Assembly (NCBI RefSeq): GCF_001693775.2
Contig: NZ_MBEW02000007.1
Coordinates: 1 to 64,000, forward strand
DNA length: 64,000 nucleotides
Reading direction: 5' to 3'
From: Criibacterium bergeronii
Lineage (GTDB): Bacteria > Bacillota > Clostridia > Peptostreptococcales > Filifactoraceae
Within the stretch, counting starts at the first letter, position 1; every line of letters starts with the position of its first letter. The notes below the pieces were generated by a model that saw nothing but the letters and a program-made list of their open reading frames with translations, ran no database searches and was not told where the DNA came from. Positions 26,058 to 34,637 of this stretch are shown piece after piece. The translations under genes were made by a program, and so were the position numbers.

Positions 26058-27284
26058 ATGGCAATAAAATTACTAATTGGCGGTTCTCCTTGCACGCATT
26101 GGTCTATAGCACAAAGAAACAGAGAAACAACAGCGGAGGGCTTAGGTTGGGAATTGTTTCGAAATTACCTCATTGCAAAAGACAAATTCAATCCGGACTT
26201 CTTCCTTTATGAAAACAACAAGTCCGCAAGCAAAGAGATTAAGGAACAAATTGCGAAAGAACTTGGTGTGGGAACAAACCCATTTGCAAGATTTACTTAT
26301 ATCAATTCCGCATTGGTTTCGGCTCAAAATCGCCAAAGGTTTTATGTTACTAATTTCGGAGAAATTGAGCAACCTGCTGATAGAGGTATTTTACTCAAAG
26401 ATGTTTTGGAGACAGACGGAGAAAATGTGTCAAAAAGTGAAAAAAGCTATTGCTTAACAGCAACATACAACGGAGCGACCCTAAGTAATACTCTTGACCG
26501 GAAACAGAGGACAATGGTGGCGGAGCCGGTAATTTATCAGAGACCTCGTGGTAATAACCCCGGTGGAATAAAAACAAATAAAACTCCTACTATGACAGCC
26601 AACTCGTTTGTAGACAACAATCTTCTGATTGAAAAAGTTGGAATTATGTGGAAAATGGACGGCTCTCCCGGTGCTGACAGTCAAGGCAATCGAATACACT
26701 CAATAAACGGTAAGAGCGTAACTCTTACAGGAAATGCAGGCGGAGGAGGGGCTAAAACAGGGCTTTACGCTGTTCCCAATGATAAAAGCGACAAGGTAAT
26801 AGAAGTTAAAAACGGACAAGTTGAGATAAACGGAAGATTCCATAAACTAAAACTTGAAGATGGTTTTTATATCTTTAGAAAACTTACTATTACTGAATGC
26901 GAAAGATTACAAACGCTTCCTGATGGTTATTGTAAGGCTGTTTCAAAAACTCAAGCTTACAAAGCTCTCGGTAACGGTTGGACGGCAGAGGTCATCATAC
27001 ACTTACTCAACCACGCTCTCTCAGATGTATCGAGAGATGAAGAAATAATTGTTCTCTCTCTCTATGACGGAATTGCAACAGGTAGATACTGTTTGGACAA
27101 AATGGGGTTCACTAATGTTACCTACTATGCGTATGAAATTGATAAACACGCTATGTCAGTGGCAATGGATAACTACCCTAACATCATTCAGTGTGGAGAT
27201 GCTTTTGCAGTCCGTGAAGAAACTTGGAAACCACCTCAAACTCGCTCAGAGTGGCTTGATGAGTTATTAGGAGGTGGGCTATGA
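26058..27284 (+). CDS. DNA (cytosine-5) methyltransferase, circularly permuted
   Basis: 408 aa. Catalytic PC motif at the very N-terminus (GGSPCTHWSIAQ, residues 8-19), ENN at about 53, target region in the middle, and the motif IX/X-type end TECERLQTLPDGYCKAV near 295. Motif I, normally at the N-terminus, comes last: VLSLYDGIATGRYCLDKMG (about 333-351) with ASEID-like YAYEIDKHAM. So SAM binding is C-terminal, and the order is permuted. Start 26058 follows GGAGG. It probably modifies phage DNA against restriction. Confidence 0.87.
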   Translation: MAIKLLIGGSPCTHWSIAQRNRETTAEGLGWELFRNYLIAKDKFNPDFFLYENNKSASKEIKEQIAKELGVGTNPFARFTYINSALVSAQNRQRFYVTNFGEIEQPADRGILLKDVLETDGENVSKSEKSYCLTATYNGATLSNTLDRKQRTMVAEPVIYQRPRGNNPGGIKTNKTPTMTANSFVDNNLLIEKVGIMWKMDGSPGADSQGNRIHSINGKSVTLTGNAGGGGAKTGLYAVPNDKSDKVIEVKNGQVEINGRFHKLKLEDGFYIFRKLTITECERLQTLPDGYCKAVSKTQAYKALGNGWTAEVIIHLLNHALSDVSRDEEIIVLSLYDGIATGRYCLDKMGFTNVTYYAYEIDKHAMSVAMDNYPNIIQCGDAFAVREETWKPPQTRSEWLDELLGGGL

Positions 27285-29812
27285 GAATAATCACTTATGA
27301 CTGTGAAGTGTTCTCTTACGACTGGCTTGTAGTTTTCAAAGACAAAGAAACCGGAGCTTATACAGTAATTCACAACGACAACGAAGCTCTAAAAATGGCT
27401 CTCTCTGATGATATATACATTGGGTTCAACAGCAAACACTACGACCAATACATCATCAAAGCGATTGCAGCTGACCTTACTCCAAGCGAAATCAAGCAAG
27501 TGAATGATTACATTATCAGGGGTGGTCAAGGTTGGGAATGTCCTTTACTACAAGGCTTTTACTTCGGATTTCAAAATGTGGACATCAAAGATGATATGCA
27601 GATGGGGTTATCTCTAAAATCAATCGAAGGTCATCTTGGACTATCAGTACAAGAAAGCAAAGTGGACTTTACACTCGACAGACCTTTAACAAAGGAAGAA
27701 CTTGAAGAAACCATCTTCTATTGTAAACACGATGTTGATTGTACTGAAAAAATAATTGACATAAGAAAAGACTACCTCAAAAACAAAATCCAAGTAGGCA
27801 GACTTGCTAATTTACCTGACGCCAAAGCGATGAGCTTAACCAATGCAAAAGTAACGGCTTCAATGCTGAAAGCGTCAAAGAAACCTCACGATGACGAGAG
27901 ACAGTATAAATATCCTGAGAACTTGAAAAAAGAATACATTCCAACAGAAGTATTTGAGTTCTTTGACAAAATGTATGACCCATCAATATCTGATAAGGAA
28001 TTGTTCAGTGGTAAACTCACTTTTCAAATTGGAGATTGTCCGGGAGTAATAGGATACGGAGGAATACACGCCGCTATTCCTAATTACTTCTTTGAGGAAA
28101 AAGATGGTCGAGTAATCAGGAACAAAGATGTGGCGAGTTACTACCCTCACTTGATGACAATTTACGGTTACACTTCGAGGAACATTCCTTCGGCGGAAAC
28201 CTTTGAGAATGTGCTTGAAACTCGTATGAAAGCAAAGGCAAGTGGAGATAAAGCTACAGCAAACGCTCTAAAGCTGGTTGTAAATACGACCTATGGAGCA
28301 TTGCTCAATCAGTATAACGACCTCTATGACCCTCTTATGGGTAGGTCAGTTTGTATAACAGGTCAGTTGTTCCTTTTGGAGCTGGCAGAACATTTGTACC
28401 AAGACATTGAAAGTCTCAAAATAGTTCAGCTCAATACAGACGGAATTATGGTCGAGTGCGACCGTACTGACTTAGACAGAGTGAATGAAATTTGCGATGA
28501 GTGGCAAAAGCGAACAGGTTTTGAACTTGAAGAAGATAGCGTAATCAAACTCGCTCAAAAAGATGTGAACAATTATGTAGAAGTGCAACCTGACGGAACT
28601 TCAAAATCAAAAGGTGGCTATCTTGTAAAAGGCATTTCAACAGTTGGAGCATTTAATATCAATAACTCGTGCGTCATAGTCGCAACCGCATTGAAGGAGT
28701 ATTTCATCAATGGTACTCCGGTGGAAGAAACAATCGAAAACTGTAATGACATTTTCGAGTTTCAGATTATAGCAAAGGCAGGAGCGAAATATCGTGAAGC
28801 CTATCATCTTGTTGGCGATGAGCAAATTCCTGTTCAAAAGGTCAACCGTGTTTACGCAAGTAAAGACGAAAGACACGGAAAGATTTTCAAGGTAAAAGAT
28901 GAGGACGATTCTACAGCGAAGATTGAAAGTCTACCTGAGCATTGTGTCATCGACAACGATAACAAATTGAGCATAAACGATATAGATAAAACTTTCTACA
29001 TTGAGATGGCTAAAAAAAGAATAAATGATTTCTTAGGGATTAAACCTGAGAAGAAAACAAGGAGGAAAAATCAAATGGCAACAAAAAAATCTACAACAGC
29101 AACTGAATCTACCACTGTTTTTGAAACTATGAATGTGTACCAAAAACTAATCAAGGCGAGGGAATTGTTCTTAAACGCAGATATTCAGAAAACAGGAAAA
29201 AATATGCACCTGTCTTTCAAATACTTCGAGCTTGATGACATCGTTCCAGCGGCTACAAGAATTTTCAGTGAAATTGGGCTTATCGCAATTACTAATTTTA
29301 CTGATACAACGGCTATTATGACCGTTGTCAATACTGACAATTCTGATGAAACGATAGACTTTGCTTCTCCATTTAATCAGATTCAGCCAATTATTTCAAA
29401 AGAGGGTAAAGCTGCTACTAACGAAATGCAAGCACTCGGTTCTTCCATCACTTATATGAGGAGATACCTCTATATGATGACTCTTGACATCTGCGAAAGT
29501 GACAGCATTGACGCAAATATTGGTAAACCGGTAACAGCCCCAACTGAGAGCAAAACCCCCGCTTCTCCTGAAAAGAGAGAAGAAATCAAAGAAAATCTGA
29601 CAGTCCCTGCTGACAACGCTACCCCATTACAGATTAAAGGTTTGAAGGCGGTACTTAAAAAGCTGAAAGACGCTGACCCAAGTAAAGAAGAAATGATTGC
29701 CAAAATTGCGGTCGAAACTCAGGGCTTTACTGTCATCAGTAAAGCCGATTGTGAAAAGCTGATTGAAAGAGTAACTGAAATGGTGGAAGAACCCAGAAAA
29801 GAGGAAAAATAA
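27281..29812 (+). CDS. DNA polymerase (family B-like) fused in frame to ERF annealing protein
   Basis: 843 aa. Residues 1-590 form a phage polymerase: exonuclease motifs TYDCEVF near the N-terminus, NSKHYDQYII and YCKHDVDCTEKI; polymerase motif A VASYYPHLM, motif B LKLVVNTTYGALLN, motif C LNTDGI (NTDG instead of DTDS). Residues 599-843 are an ERF-family single-strand annealing protein (VYQKLIKARELF, SFKYFELDDIVPAA, GSSITYMRRYLYM) with a disordered linker and C-terminal tail. The junction KTRRKNQMATKKS contains a full AAGGAGG ribosome binding site and ATG (29075), in frame. ERF would pair with the YqaJ exonuclease two genes downstream. No stop separates the two parts. Confidence 0.85.
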   Translation: MRIITYDCEVFSYDWLVVFKDKETGAYTVIHNDNEALKMALSDDIYIGFNSKHYDQYIIKAIAADLTPSEIKQVNDYIIRGGQGWECPLLQGFYFGFQNVDIKDDMQMGLSLKSIEGHLGLSVQESKVDFTLDRPLTKEELEETIFYCKHDVDCTEKIIDIRKDYLKNKIQVGRLANLPDAKAMSLTNAKVTASMLKASKKPHDDERQYKYPENLKKEYIPTEVFEFFDKMYDPSISDKELFSGKLTFQIGDCPGVIGYGGIHAAIPNYFFEEKDGRVIRNKDVASYYPHLMTIYGYTSRNIPSAETFENVLETRMKAKASGDKATANALKLVVNTTYGALLNQYNDLYDPLMGRSVCITGQLFLLELAEHLYQDIESLKIVQLNTDGIMVECDRTDLDRVNEICDEWQKRTGFELEEDSVIKLAQKDVNNYVEVQPDGTSKSKGGYLVKGISTVGAFNINNSCVIVATALKEYFINGTPVEETIENCNDIFEFQIIAKAGAKYREAYHLVGDEQIPVQKVNRVYASKDERHGKIFKVKDEDDSTAKIESLPEHCVIDNDNKLSINDIDKTFYIEMAKKRINDFLGIKPEKKTRRKNQMATKKSTTATESTTVFETMNVYQKLIKARELFLNADIQKTGKNMHLSFKYFELDDIVPAATRIFSEIGLIAITNFTDTTAIMTVVNTDNSDETIDFASPFNQIQPIISKEGKAATNEMQALGSSITYMRRYLYMMTLDICESDSIDANIGKPVTAPTESKTPASPEKREEIKENLTVPADNATPLQIKGLKAVLKKLKDADPSKEEMIAKIAVETQGFTVISKADCEKLIERVTEMVEEPRKEEK
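29059..29077 (+). promoter_or_regulatory. Internal ribosome binding site and start for ERF alone
   Basis: AAGGAGG (29059-29065) stands 9 bases before ATG 29075, in frame with both the polymerase and ERF. Translation from here would give a 245-aa ERF protein of normal length. It indicates that ERF was once, or still is, made separately. Confidence 0.7.
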
Positions 29813-30546
29813 TGAGATACATTGCAATGTGTTCTTGTGGAAAAGATTCCTTAGCAATGGTTCTAAAACTAATTGAAACGAACACCCCTCTTACAGAAGT
29901 TCTCTTTTATGACACAGGGATGGAGTTTGATGTGATTTATAAAAATTGGAATAAATTAGTAAAGATTTGTAATGACAAACAAATAAAGACAACTCTTTTG
30001 AAATCGCCTATTCCTTTTGAAGAAAAAGCATTCGATATTCCTGTAAAAGCGAGAGATGGAACAATTCACAAAGGTTATTCTTGGTGTGGTGGTAGATGTC
30101 GCTGGGGAACTACGGACAAATTAAGGGCTATGGATAAATATTGTGAATCGGAGCCAACTATTTGTTATGTCGGAATAGCAGCAGATGAGAAGAAAAGAAT
30201 CGAACGACCAAGAAAACCATATAAAAAGTTACCATTAGCCGAATGGGGAATGACTGAGCAAGATTGTCTGGAGTATTGCAGAAATAACGGATGGAATTGG
30301 GAAGAATACGGTGTTGATTTATACGACATTTTGGATAGAGTTTCTTGTTGGTGTTGTCGCAATAAAAATAAAAAGGAATTGCGTAATATATTTAACTATT
30401 TACCAAGATACTGGGGAAAATTAAGAGATTTTCAGTCCAAAACCAAACTTCCTATGAAAAGGTATTACAAGAACAAAATAGAATATGGCTCAGTGTTTGA
30501 ACTTGAAATTGAATTTAGAAAAGAGGTAGAAAATGAAAGAAATTAA
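29812..30546 (+). CDS. PAPS reductase/DndC-like PP-loop protein
   Basis: 244 aa. PP-loop ATP-binding motif SCGKDSLAM (8-16), acidic DTGMEFD (about 43), and several Cys motifs: YSWCGGRCRWG (about 88) and DRVSCWCCRNKNKKEL (about 177), the latter like the metal-binding segment of PAPS reductase-family proteins in phages. Such proteins activate a substrate with ATP and handle sulfur; DndC uses this in DNA phosphorothioation. Inference: DNA or RNA sulfur modification, as other modification genes are nearby. The ATG overlaps the previous stop. Confidence 0.7.
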   Translation: MRYIAMCSCGKDSLAMVLKLIETNTPLTEVLFYDTGMEFDVIYKNWNKLVKICNDKQIKTTLLKSPIPFEEKAFDIPVKARDGTIHKGYSWCGGRCRWGTTDKLRAMDKYCESEPTICYVGIAADEKKRIERPRKPYKKLPLAEWGMTEQDCLEYCRNNGWNWEEYGVDLYDILDRVSCWCCRNKNKKELRNIFNYLPRYWGKLRDFQSKTKLPMKRYYKNKIEYGSVFELEIEFRKEVENERN

Positions 30547-31597
30547 ATGGCTTGAGGACAATCGTATTCAGATTGAACCACCGAAGAAAACGAAGAAAAT
30601 CACAGGAACAAGGTTTGCCACAATATTGGGGCTAAATCCTTGGTCTACTGAATTTGAAATGTGGTGTACAATCACTAAGACCTATGAGAAACCGTTTGAA
30701 GATACAGTCTACACCGTTGCGGGGAAAACAATAGAGCCAAAGCAAGCAGAGTATATGAAAAAATCCTATGGAATGGATTTAATCTCTCCTGGGGACAGGT
30801 ATGGTAAAGACTATTTCAACAAAACTTGGGGCGACTTCTTCCCTGATAACACCCACTTAGGTGGAATGTGGGATTATCTTGGTAAAGACGAAAATGGAAA
30901 AGTTGATACTGTACTTGAGATGAAAACCACAAAAAGAGCTGAGGATTGGCAAGGCGATATTCCTGAATACTACGCTCTACAAGCGGCTCTTTATGCGTAC
31001 CTACTCGGCGTGGACAATGTTATTATGGTGGCTTCTTTCCTTGATGAAAAGGATTACGATAAACCTGACAAATTCAAACCGAGCATTAAAAATACCATTA
31101 CAGTAGAGTTCAGCCTGTCAGAAAGATACCCTGATTTTGCTCAAAAAGTCGCAAAGGTTGAATCGTGGTGGAGTTCTTATGTAGAAACAGGTTTCTCTCC
31201 TACTTTTGATGAAAAGAAAGACGCTGAAATTCTGAAGGCTCTCAGAACAAATTCCATAGATACCACATCTGAGGACATTGGTTCTATAATCGCCGAAGCA
31301 GAGGAACTTAAAGCAGAAGTCGATGAGGTTGAAAAATCCATCAAGAGTAAGGTTGATAGGTTAGATACTCTTAACAAAGCTATTAAAGAACACGCTATCA
31401 AACAGTTTAGAGATGGAGACAAAAAAGTTGAGCTTAAAGGAACTAATTATCAATTCTCTATTTCAAGGTCTGAACCTAAGCCAAAAGCAATATATAACGA
31501 TGACGCTATGAAGTCAGATGGTGTGTACGAAAAGTATGTAACTATGCAGACAGGAGAACCTACTTATAGATTAACAGTAGGTGCTATTAAGAAATAG
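30533..31597 (+). CDS. YqaJ-family phage exonuclease
   Basis: 354 aa. YqaJ viral recombinase fold: GTRFATILGLNPWSTEFEMW, then the metal-binding LGGMWDYLG and VLEMKTTKRAEDW (Asp and ExK), and PEYYALQAALYAYLLGV. C-terminal coiled coil (about 240-300) and a tail ending in RLTVGAIKK. It digests one strand so that ERF can anneal single strands; the two form the phage recombination pair. Start overlaps the PAPS-like gene by 14 bases. Confidence 0.88.
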   Translation: MKEIKWLEDNRIQIEPPKKTKKITGTRFATILGLNPWSTEFEMWCTITKTYEKPFEDTVYTVAGKTIEPKQAEYMKKSYGMDLISPGDRYGKDYFNKTWGDFFPDNTHLGGMWDYLGKDENGKVDTVLEMKTTKRAEDWQGDIPEYYALQAALYAYLLGVDNVIMVASFLDEKDYDKPDKFKPSIKNTITVEFSLSERYPDFAQKVAKVESWWSSYVETGFSPTFDEKKDAEILKALRTNSIDTTSEDIGSIIAEAEELKAEVDEVEKSIKSKVDRLDTLNKAIKEHAIKQFRDGDKKVELKGTNYQFSISRSEPKPKAIYNDDAMKSDGVYEKYVTMQTGEPTYRLTVGAIKK

Positions 31598-31607
31598 GAG
31601 GAACAAA

Positions 31608-31799
31608 ATGGGATTCGCAGAAATTTTAACCATCATATTTGTATTGCTAAAAGTTTTTGGAGTAATTAGCTGGTCTTGGTGGATAGTGTTTTTACCCGAA
31701 ATCATTGCAGTAGCGATTTATATACTTTTAGTAGTTATACAAATCAACACAGCTCATAAAATCAAAAAACAGCACGATGATTTTTTCAATAACTTTTAA
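31608..31799 (+). CDS. Small membrane protein
   Basis: 63 aa with two hydrophobic segments (about 4-20 and 23-45) and a short basic tail. ATG at 31608 follows AGGAGG. Family unknown; it sits between recombination genes. Confidence 0.6.
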   Translation: MGFAEILTIIFVLLKVFGVISWSWWIVFLPEIIAVAIYILLVVIQINTAHKIKKQHDDFFNNF

Positions 31800-31811
31800 G
31801 GAGGATAGACA

Positions 31812-32285
31812 ATGAAATTTCAAAAATTTGTAAAATCCATCGGTTCAGATGGAATCATATATGTTCGCAAGAATGATGAGCGTTGGTTAGCGTCAGGAAC
31901 AGCATTTATGAAGATACCTGATAATATCAAGAGTATCACAGCAAAAGAGATACTTTCAATGCCTGATTATGTGGAGAGTGTAATAAATTACGACAGTTTC
32001 ACAGACCCTTGTGAGCTGCACAAAGCGATTATGCCTACGCCAACAGGAGCAATCAGGGATTGCATAAGAATTTATGCCACCGAAAATGCTCTTAACACAA
32101 TCGCTATTTGCAACAACGATTACTCACTAATTGAAAAGAAAGACCAAGTAGAGATGTATGTAAGAATTGACGCAACTACAGAAGGAAAGGCACTTGTGAT
32201 AAAAAAACCTAAAACTCTCGAAGAAGAAGCAATAACAATAGGTGTGATTTTCCCAACAAGATACGATGAACAGGAGGACAAATAA
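31812..32285 (+). CDS. Phage protein of unknown function
   Basis: 157 aa, mostly beta with an acidic C-terminus (YDEQEDK). No catalytic motif or family recognised. AAGGAGG precedes the ATG. It stands between the exonuclease and the SSB-like protein, so a DNA-handling role is possible. Confidence 0.65.
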   Translation: MKFQKFVKSIGSDGIIYVRKNDERWLASGTAFMKIPDNIKSITAKEILSMPDYVESVINYDSFTDPCELHKAIMPTPTGAIRDCIRIYATENALNTIAICNNDYSLIEKKDQVEMYVRIDATTEGKALVIKKPKTLEEEAITIGVIFPTRYDEQEDK

Positions 32286-32287
32286 TT

Positions 32288-32794
32288 ATGGCAAGAATAC
32301 CAATGACAAGTGGATTTACTCTTATTCCTGAGGGGGAATATGTATTCCGTATTTATGACGCAACTTATGATGAAGATTTTGGAAAAATCGAAATCAAACT
32401 TGTAAACGCACAAGGGGCTACTCATACTGAGCGTTTCTCAATCAAAGATAAGAACGATGAATACAACGAAAAAGCTCTAAATGCGTTCTCATACTTTGCT
32501 AAAACGGCAATGAACGATTTTGGTCTTGATGACATAGAGCCAACTGACCTTATCGACCACTACATTTGGGCTGAGGTAGTTCACACAAAACTTCCGTCAA
32601 ACAAAGACCCTAACAAAACTGTTACTTTTGCAAATCTTGGAGACAAAGCTCCGGCTGATGGATTTGACACTGAACCTGTTGGTCGTGCATTGACTTTGAC
32701 AGGCGGAGAAGCTAAACCATCTCCTGCTACTTCCCCTAAGAAAGAAGCTCCTCCTCAATCCAAAGGATTAAACCTTGATGAATTGCTTGGATAA
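32288..32794 (+). CDS. Single-strand DNA-binding-like protein (DUF669 type)
   Basis: 168 aa. The first 120 residues are a beta-rich domain (FTLIPEGEYVFRIYDATYDEDFGKI), followed by a Pro/Ser/Lys linker and the C-terminal tip GLNLDELLG, which is the kind of acidic hydrophobic tip found on SSB proteins. DUF669-type proteins take this place in many phages and are thought to bind single-stranded DNA beside the recombination pair. Confidence 0.65.
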   Translation: MARIPMTSGFTLIPEGEYVFRIYDATYDEDFGKIEIKLVNAQGATHTERFSIKDKNDEYNEKALNAFSYFAKTAMNDFGLDDIEPTDLIDHYIWAEVVHTKLPSNKDPNKTVTFANLGDKAPADGFDTEPVGRALTLTGGEAKPSPATSPKKEAPPQSKGLNLDELLG

Positions 32795-32834
32795 TACGAG
32801 AGGGGTATTATCCCCTCTCCATAAGGAGGAAGCT

Positions 32835-33074
32835 ATGGGAAAGAAAACTACTGATATGGTTGAACACCCTCCTCACTACGAAACAGGTAATTTTGAATGT
32901 ATAGATGTAATGCTCGAAACGCAAGGTAAACAAGCTACAATGAGTTTCTGTATATGCAATGCTTTCAAATATATCTATCGTGCAAAACGCAAAAATGGGA
33001 TTGAGGACATAAAGAAAGCCAAGTGGTACTTGGATAAATTCATCGAATTGGAGGAAAGAAAAGATGAAAGTTAG
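32835..33074 (+). CDS. DUF3310 family protein (nucleotide metabolism)
   Basis: 79 aa. Family pattern VEHPPHYETGNFECIDVML ... FCICNAFKYIYRAKRKNGIEDIKKAKWYLDK. DUF3310 proteins are common in phages and annotated as nucleotide kinase-like, without firm function. ATG at 32835 behind AAGGAGG. Overlaps the MazG-like gene by 11 bases. Confidence 0.8.
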   Translation: MGKKTTDMVEHPPHYETGNFECIDVMLETQGKQATMSFCICNAFKYIYRAKRKNGIEDIKKAKWYLDKFIELEERKDES

Positions 33075-33396
33075 TGAATATCAAAATTTAGCCGCTCGAA
33101 CCATTAACCCTGAATTAACAAACAACGAGTTAGAGAAACACGCTCTATTTGGTATGGTCGGGGAAATAGGCGAAATACATTCTATTTATCAGAAAACCTA
33201 TCAGGGGCATAGAATAAACCCTGAACATTTGAAAAAGGAATTGGGAGATTTATTGTGGTTCATATCTGAATTTTGTACCGCTTCCGAGTGGACAATGGAA
33301 GAAATTATGCAAATGAACATTGATAAATTGAAAAGTAGATACCCTGAAGGTTTTGATACAGACAACAGCTTACATCGAAGTGAGGAGGACATTTAA
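33064..33396 (+). CDS. MazG-like nucleotide pyrophosphohydrolase
   Basis: 110 aa with the MazG core: FGMVGEIGEIHSIYQK and KKELGDLLWFISEFC, where ExxE and ExxD bind Mg. It hydrolyses noncanonical or excess NTPs. Next to DUF3310 and a ThyX-like gene, it forms a nucleotide-pool group. The stop overlaps the next ATG. Confidence 0.85.
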   Translation: MKVSEYQNLAARTINPELTNNELEKHALFGMVGEIGEIHSIYQKTYQGHRINPEHLKKELGDLLWFISEFCTASEWTMEEIMQMNIDKLKSRYPEGFDTDNSLHRSEEDI

Positions 33397-34082
33397 TGTT
33401 AAAAACTGAAAAAGTTGATGTTTGGGGGTTTGAACACGCCATCAGAGGAATGCGAAATCCGATGAATAGTTGGGAAAAGTCGGACAGCCATCTTTCGCTT
33501 TTGCCTACATCATTGTGGGGAGATGGGAAAAACTATCAATATAAAATTGGGGAAAATGACCTTGAACTTATGAGAAAACTTTTCAAAGCTGGAACAGAAC
33601 ACAGAAAATATCTCAGACAGATTATGGTTTCGATGGATATTATTGCCCCTCTTTATTGGTGGAAAGAGTTCGACACTTATAAGGTCGGAACAATCACAAA
33701 CAGTTGTAGTACAATGCACAAAGTTATGTCAAAACCTTTTGAAAAAAGCGATTTTTCATTTGAAAAAGCTTTAGTTGATGAAGATTATTTTGACGAATTG
33801 TTTGAAGTCTTAAATGACCATAGAGTAGTCTATTTGAATTACGATGAACTCTTAAAAGAAGGAAAACTGGCGAAAAATGTTACTAAAAAGGAAATTTTCG
33901 ATTCCTTAATTCAACTTCTCCCTTCTTCTTACAATCAAAGACGGACAGTAACGATGAATTATGAGAATGTGTTCTCTATCATCAAACAAAGAACTGGTCA
34001 TAAGCTCGATGAGTGGCGAGAACTGATAGATATTTTGGAAAAGTTACCATATATAAAAGAAATAGGAGAACAAAGTGTATAA
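33396..34082 (+). CDS. ThyX-like protein (flavin-dependent thymidylate synthase superfamily)
   Basis: 228 aa. The segment HRKYLRQIMVSMDIIAPLYWWKEF and the later SYNQRRTVTMNYENVFSIIKQRTGHKLDEW follow the layout of ThyX and its phage relatives. The classic RHR-x7-S motif is not intact, so activity as thymidylate synthase is uncertain. It may be a divergent phage type. The end of the gene lies within a 40-bp tandem repeat. Confidence 0.5.
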   Translation: MLKTEKVDVWGFEHAIRGMRNPMNSWEKSDSHLSLLPTSLWGDGKNYQYKIGENDLELMRKLFKAGTEHRKYLRQIMVSMDIIAPLYWWKEFDTYKVGTITNSCSTMHKVMSKPFEKSDFSFEKALVDEDYFDELFEVLNDHRVVYLNYDELLKEGKLAKNVTKKEIFDSLIQLLPSSYNQRRTVTMNYENVFSIIKQRTGHKLDEWRELIDILEKLPYIKEIGEQSV

Positions 34083-34139
34083 GTTAAAAAATATAAAAGA
34101 AATAGGAGAACAAAGTGTATAAGTTAAAAAATATAAAAG
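34051..34139 (+). repeat. 40-bp tandem repeat (2.2 copies) spanning a gene junction
   Basis: Unit starting ATATAAAAGAAATAGGAGAA occurs at 34051-34090 and 34091-34130, followed by nine more bases of a third. Each copy holds the AGGAG site and a GTG start. The first copy gives the end of the ThyX-like gene and a GTG frame that stops after 15 codons; the second starts the next gene. Confidence 0.9.
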
Positions 34140-34339
34140 GCAGAGTAAACTCACTTCTTAGAACAGGAGAAGATTTTGTCAAGAATAATCTCTCAATCAG
34201 TGCGGCACAGCACATTATTGATACAGGAGAAATGGTAGAATCAGACCGACCTGACTACCCTATCTGTATCAATCACGAATGGTATTTTGAGGGCGAAGAA
34301 ATTGTAAAGAAACCGAAAGAATCTAAAAAGGAGAAGTAA
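34115..34339 (+). CDS. Small phage protein of unknown function
   Basis: 74 aa, GTG start behind AGGAG in the second repeat copy. Pattern LLRTGEDFVKNNLSISAAQHIIDTGEMVES...YPICINHEWYFEGEEIV, then a Lys-rich tail. No family recognised with confidence. Confidence 0.6.
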   Translation: MYKLKNIKGRVNSLLRTGEDFVKNNLSISAAQHIIDTGEMVESDRPDYPICINHEWYFEGEEIVKKPKESKKEK

Positions 34340-34340
34340 G

Positions 34341-34637
34341 ATGGCGAGAGCATATTATACAGAGTATGTCAATCATTGTATGAAGTTCTATACAAGACAC
34401 CCTAAACCTAAAACAGACAACTTAATAGAGGTGTCAAATTGGCAGGCTTGTGAATTAGCTCTTGCAGACTTTTCTTCTGAGGAAAAAGAAATACTGATTT
34501 TCGTCTACCAAGAAAGAGATACGATACCTGATAATGTATATAACATTTCTAAAAAGAAAGGTATCAATCAAAACAAGGTTTGGAATTTAATCATAAAGTT
34601 GGAACAAAAAATTGCAAAGATAAGAGGTCTGATATGA
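34341..34637 (+). CDS. Putative sigma-region-4-like small protein
   Basis: 98 aa. The C-terminal half (FSSEEKEILIFVYQERD...VYNISKKKGINQNKVWNLIIKLEQKIA) looks like the HTH of sigma factor region 4 or of ArpU-type phage regulators. Possible transcription or DNA-binding role; not certain. Overlaps the PrimPol-like gene by four bases. Confidence 0.5.
   Translation: MARAYYTEYVNHCMKFYTRHPKPKTDNLIEVSNWQACELALADFSSEEKEILIFVYQERDTIPDNVYNISKKKGINQNKVWNLIIKLEQKIAKIRGLI

Noticed and set aside
34051-34139. Tandem 40-bp repeat considered as a CRISPR start
   Set aside because: No spacers, only 2.2 head-to-tail copies, and it covers a gene junction. No CRISPR array is seen anywhere in the window.
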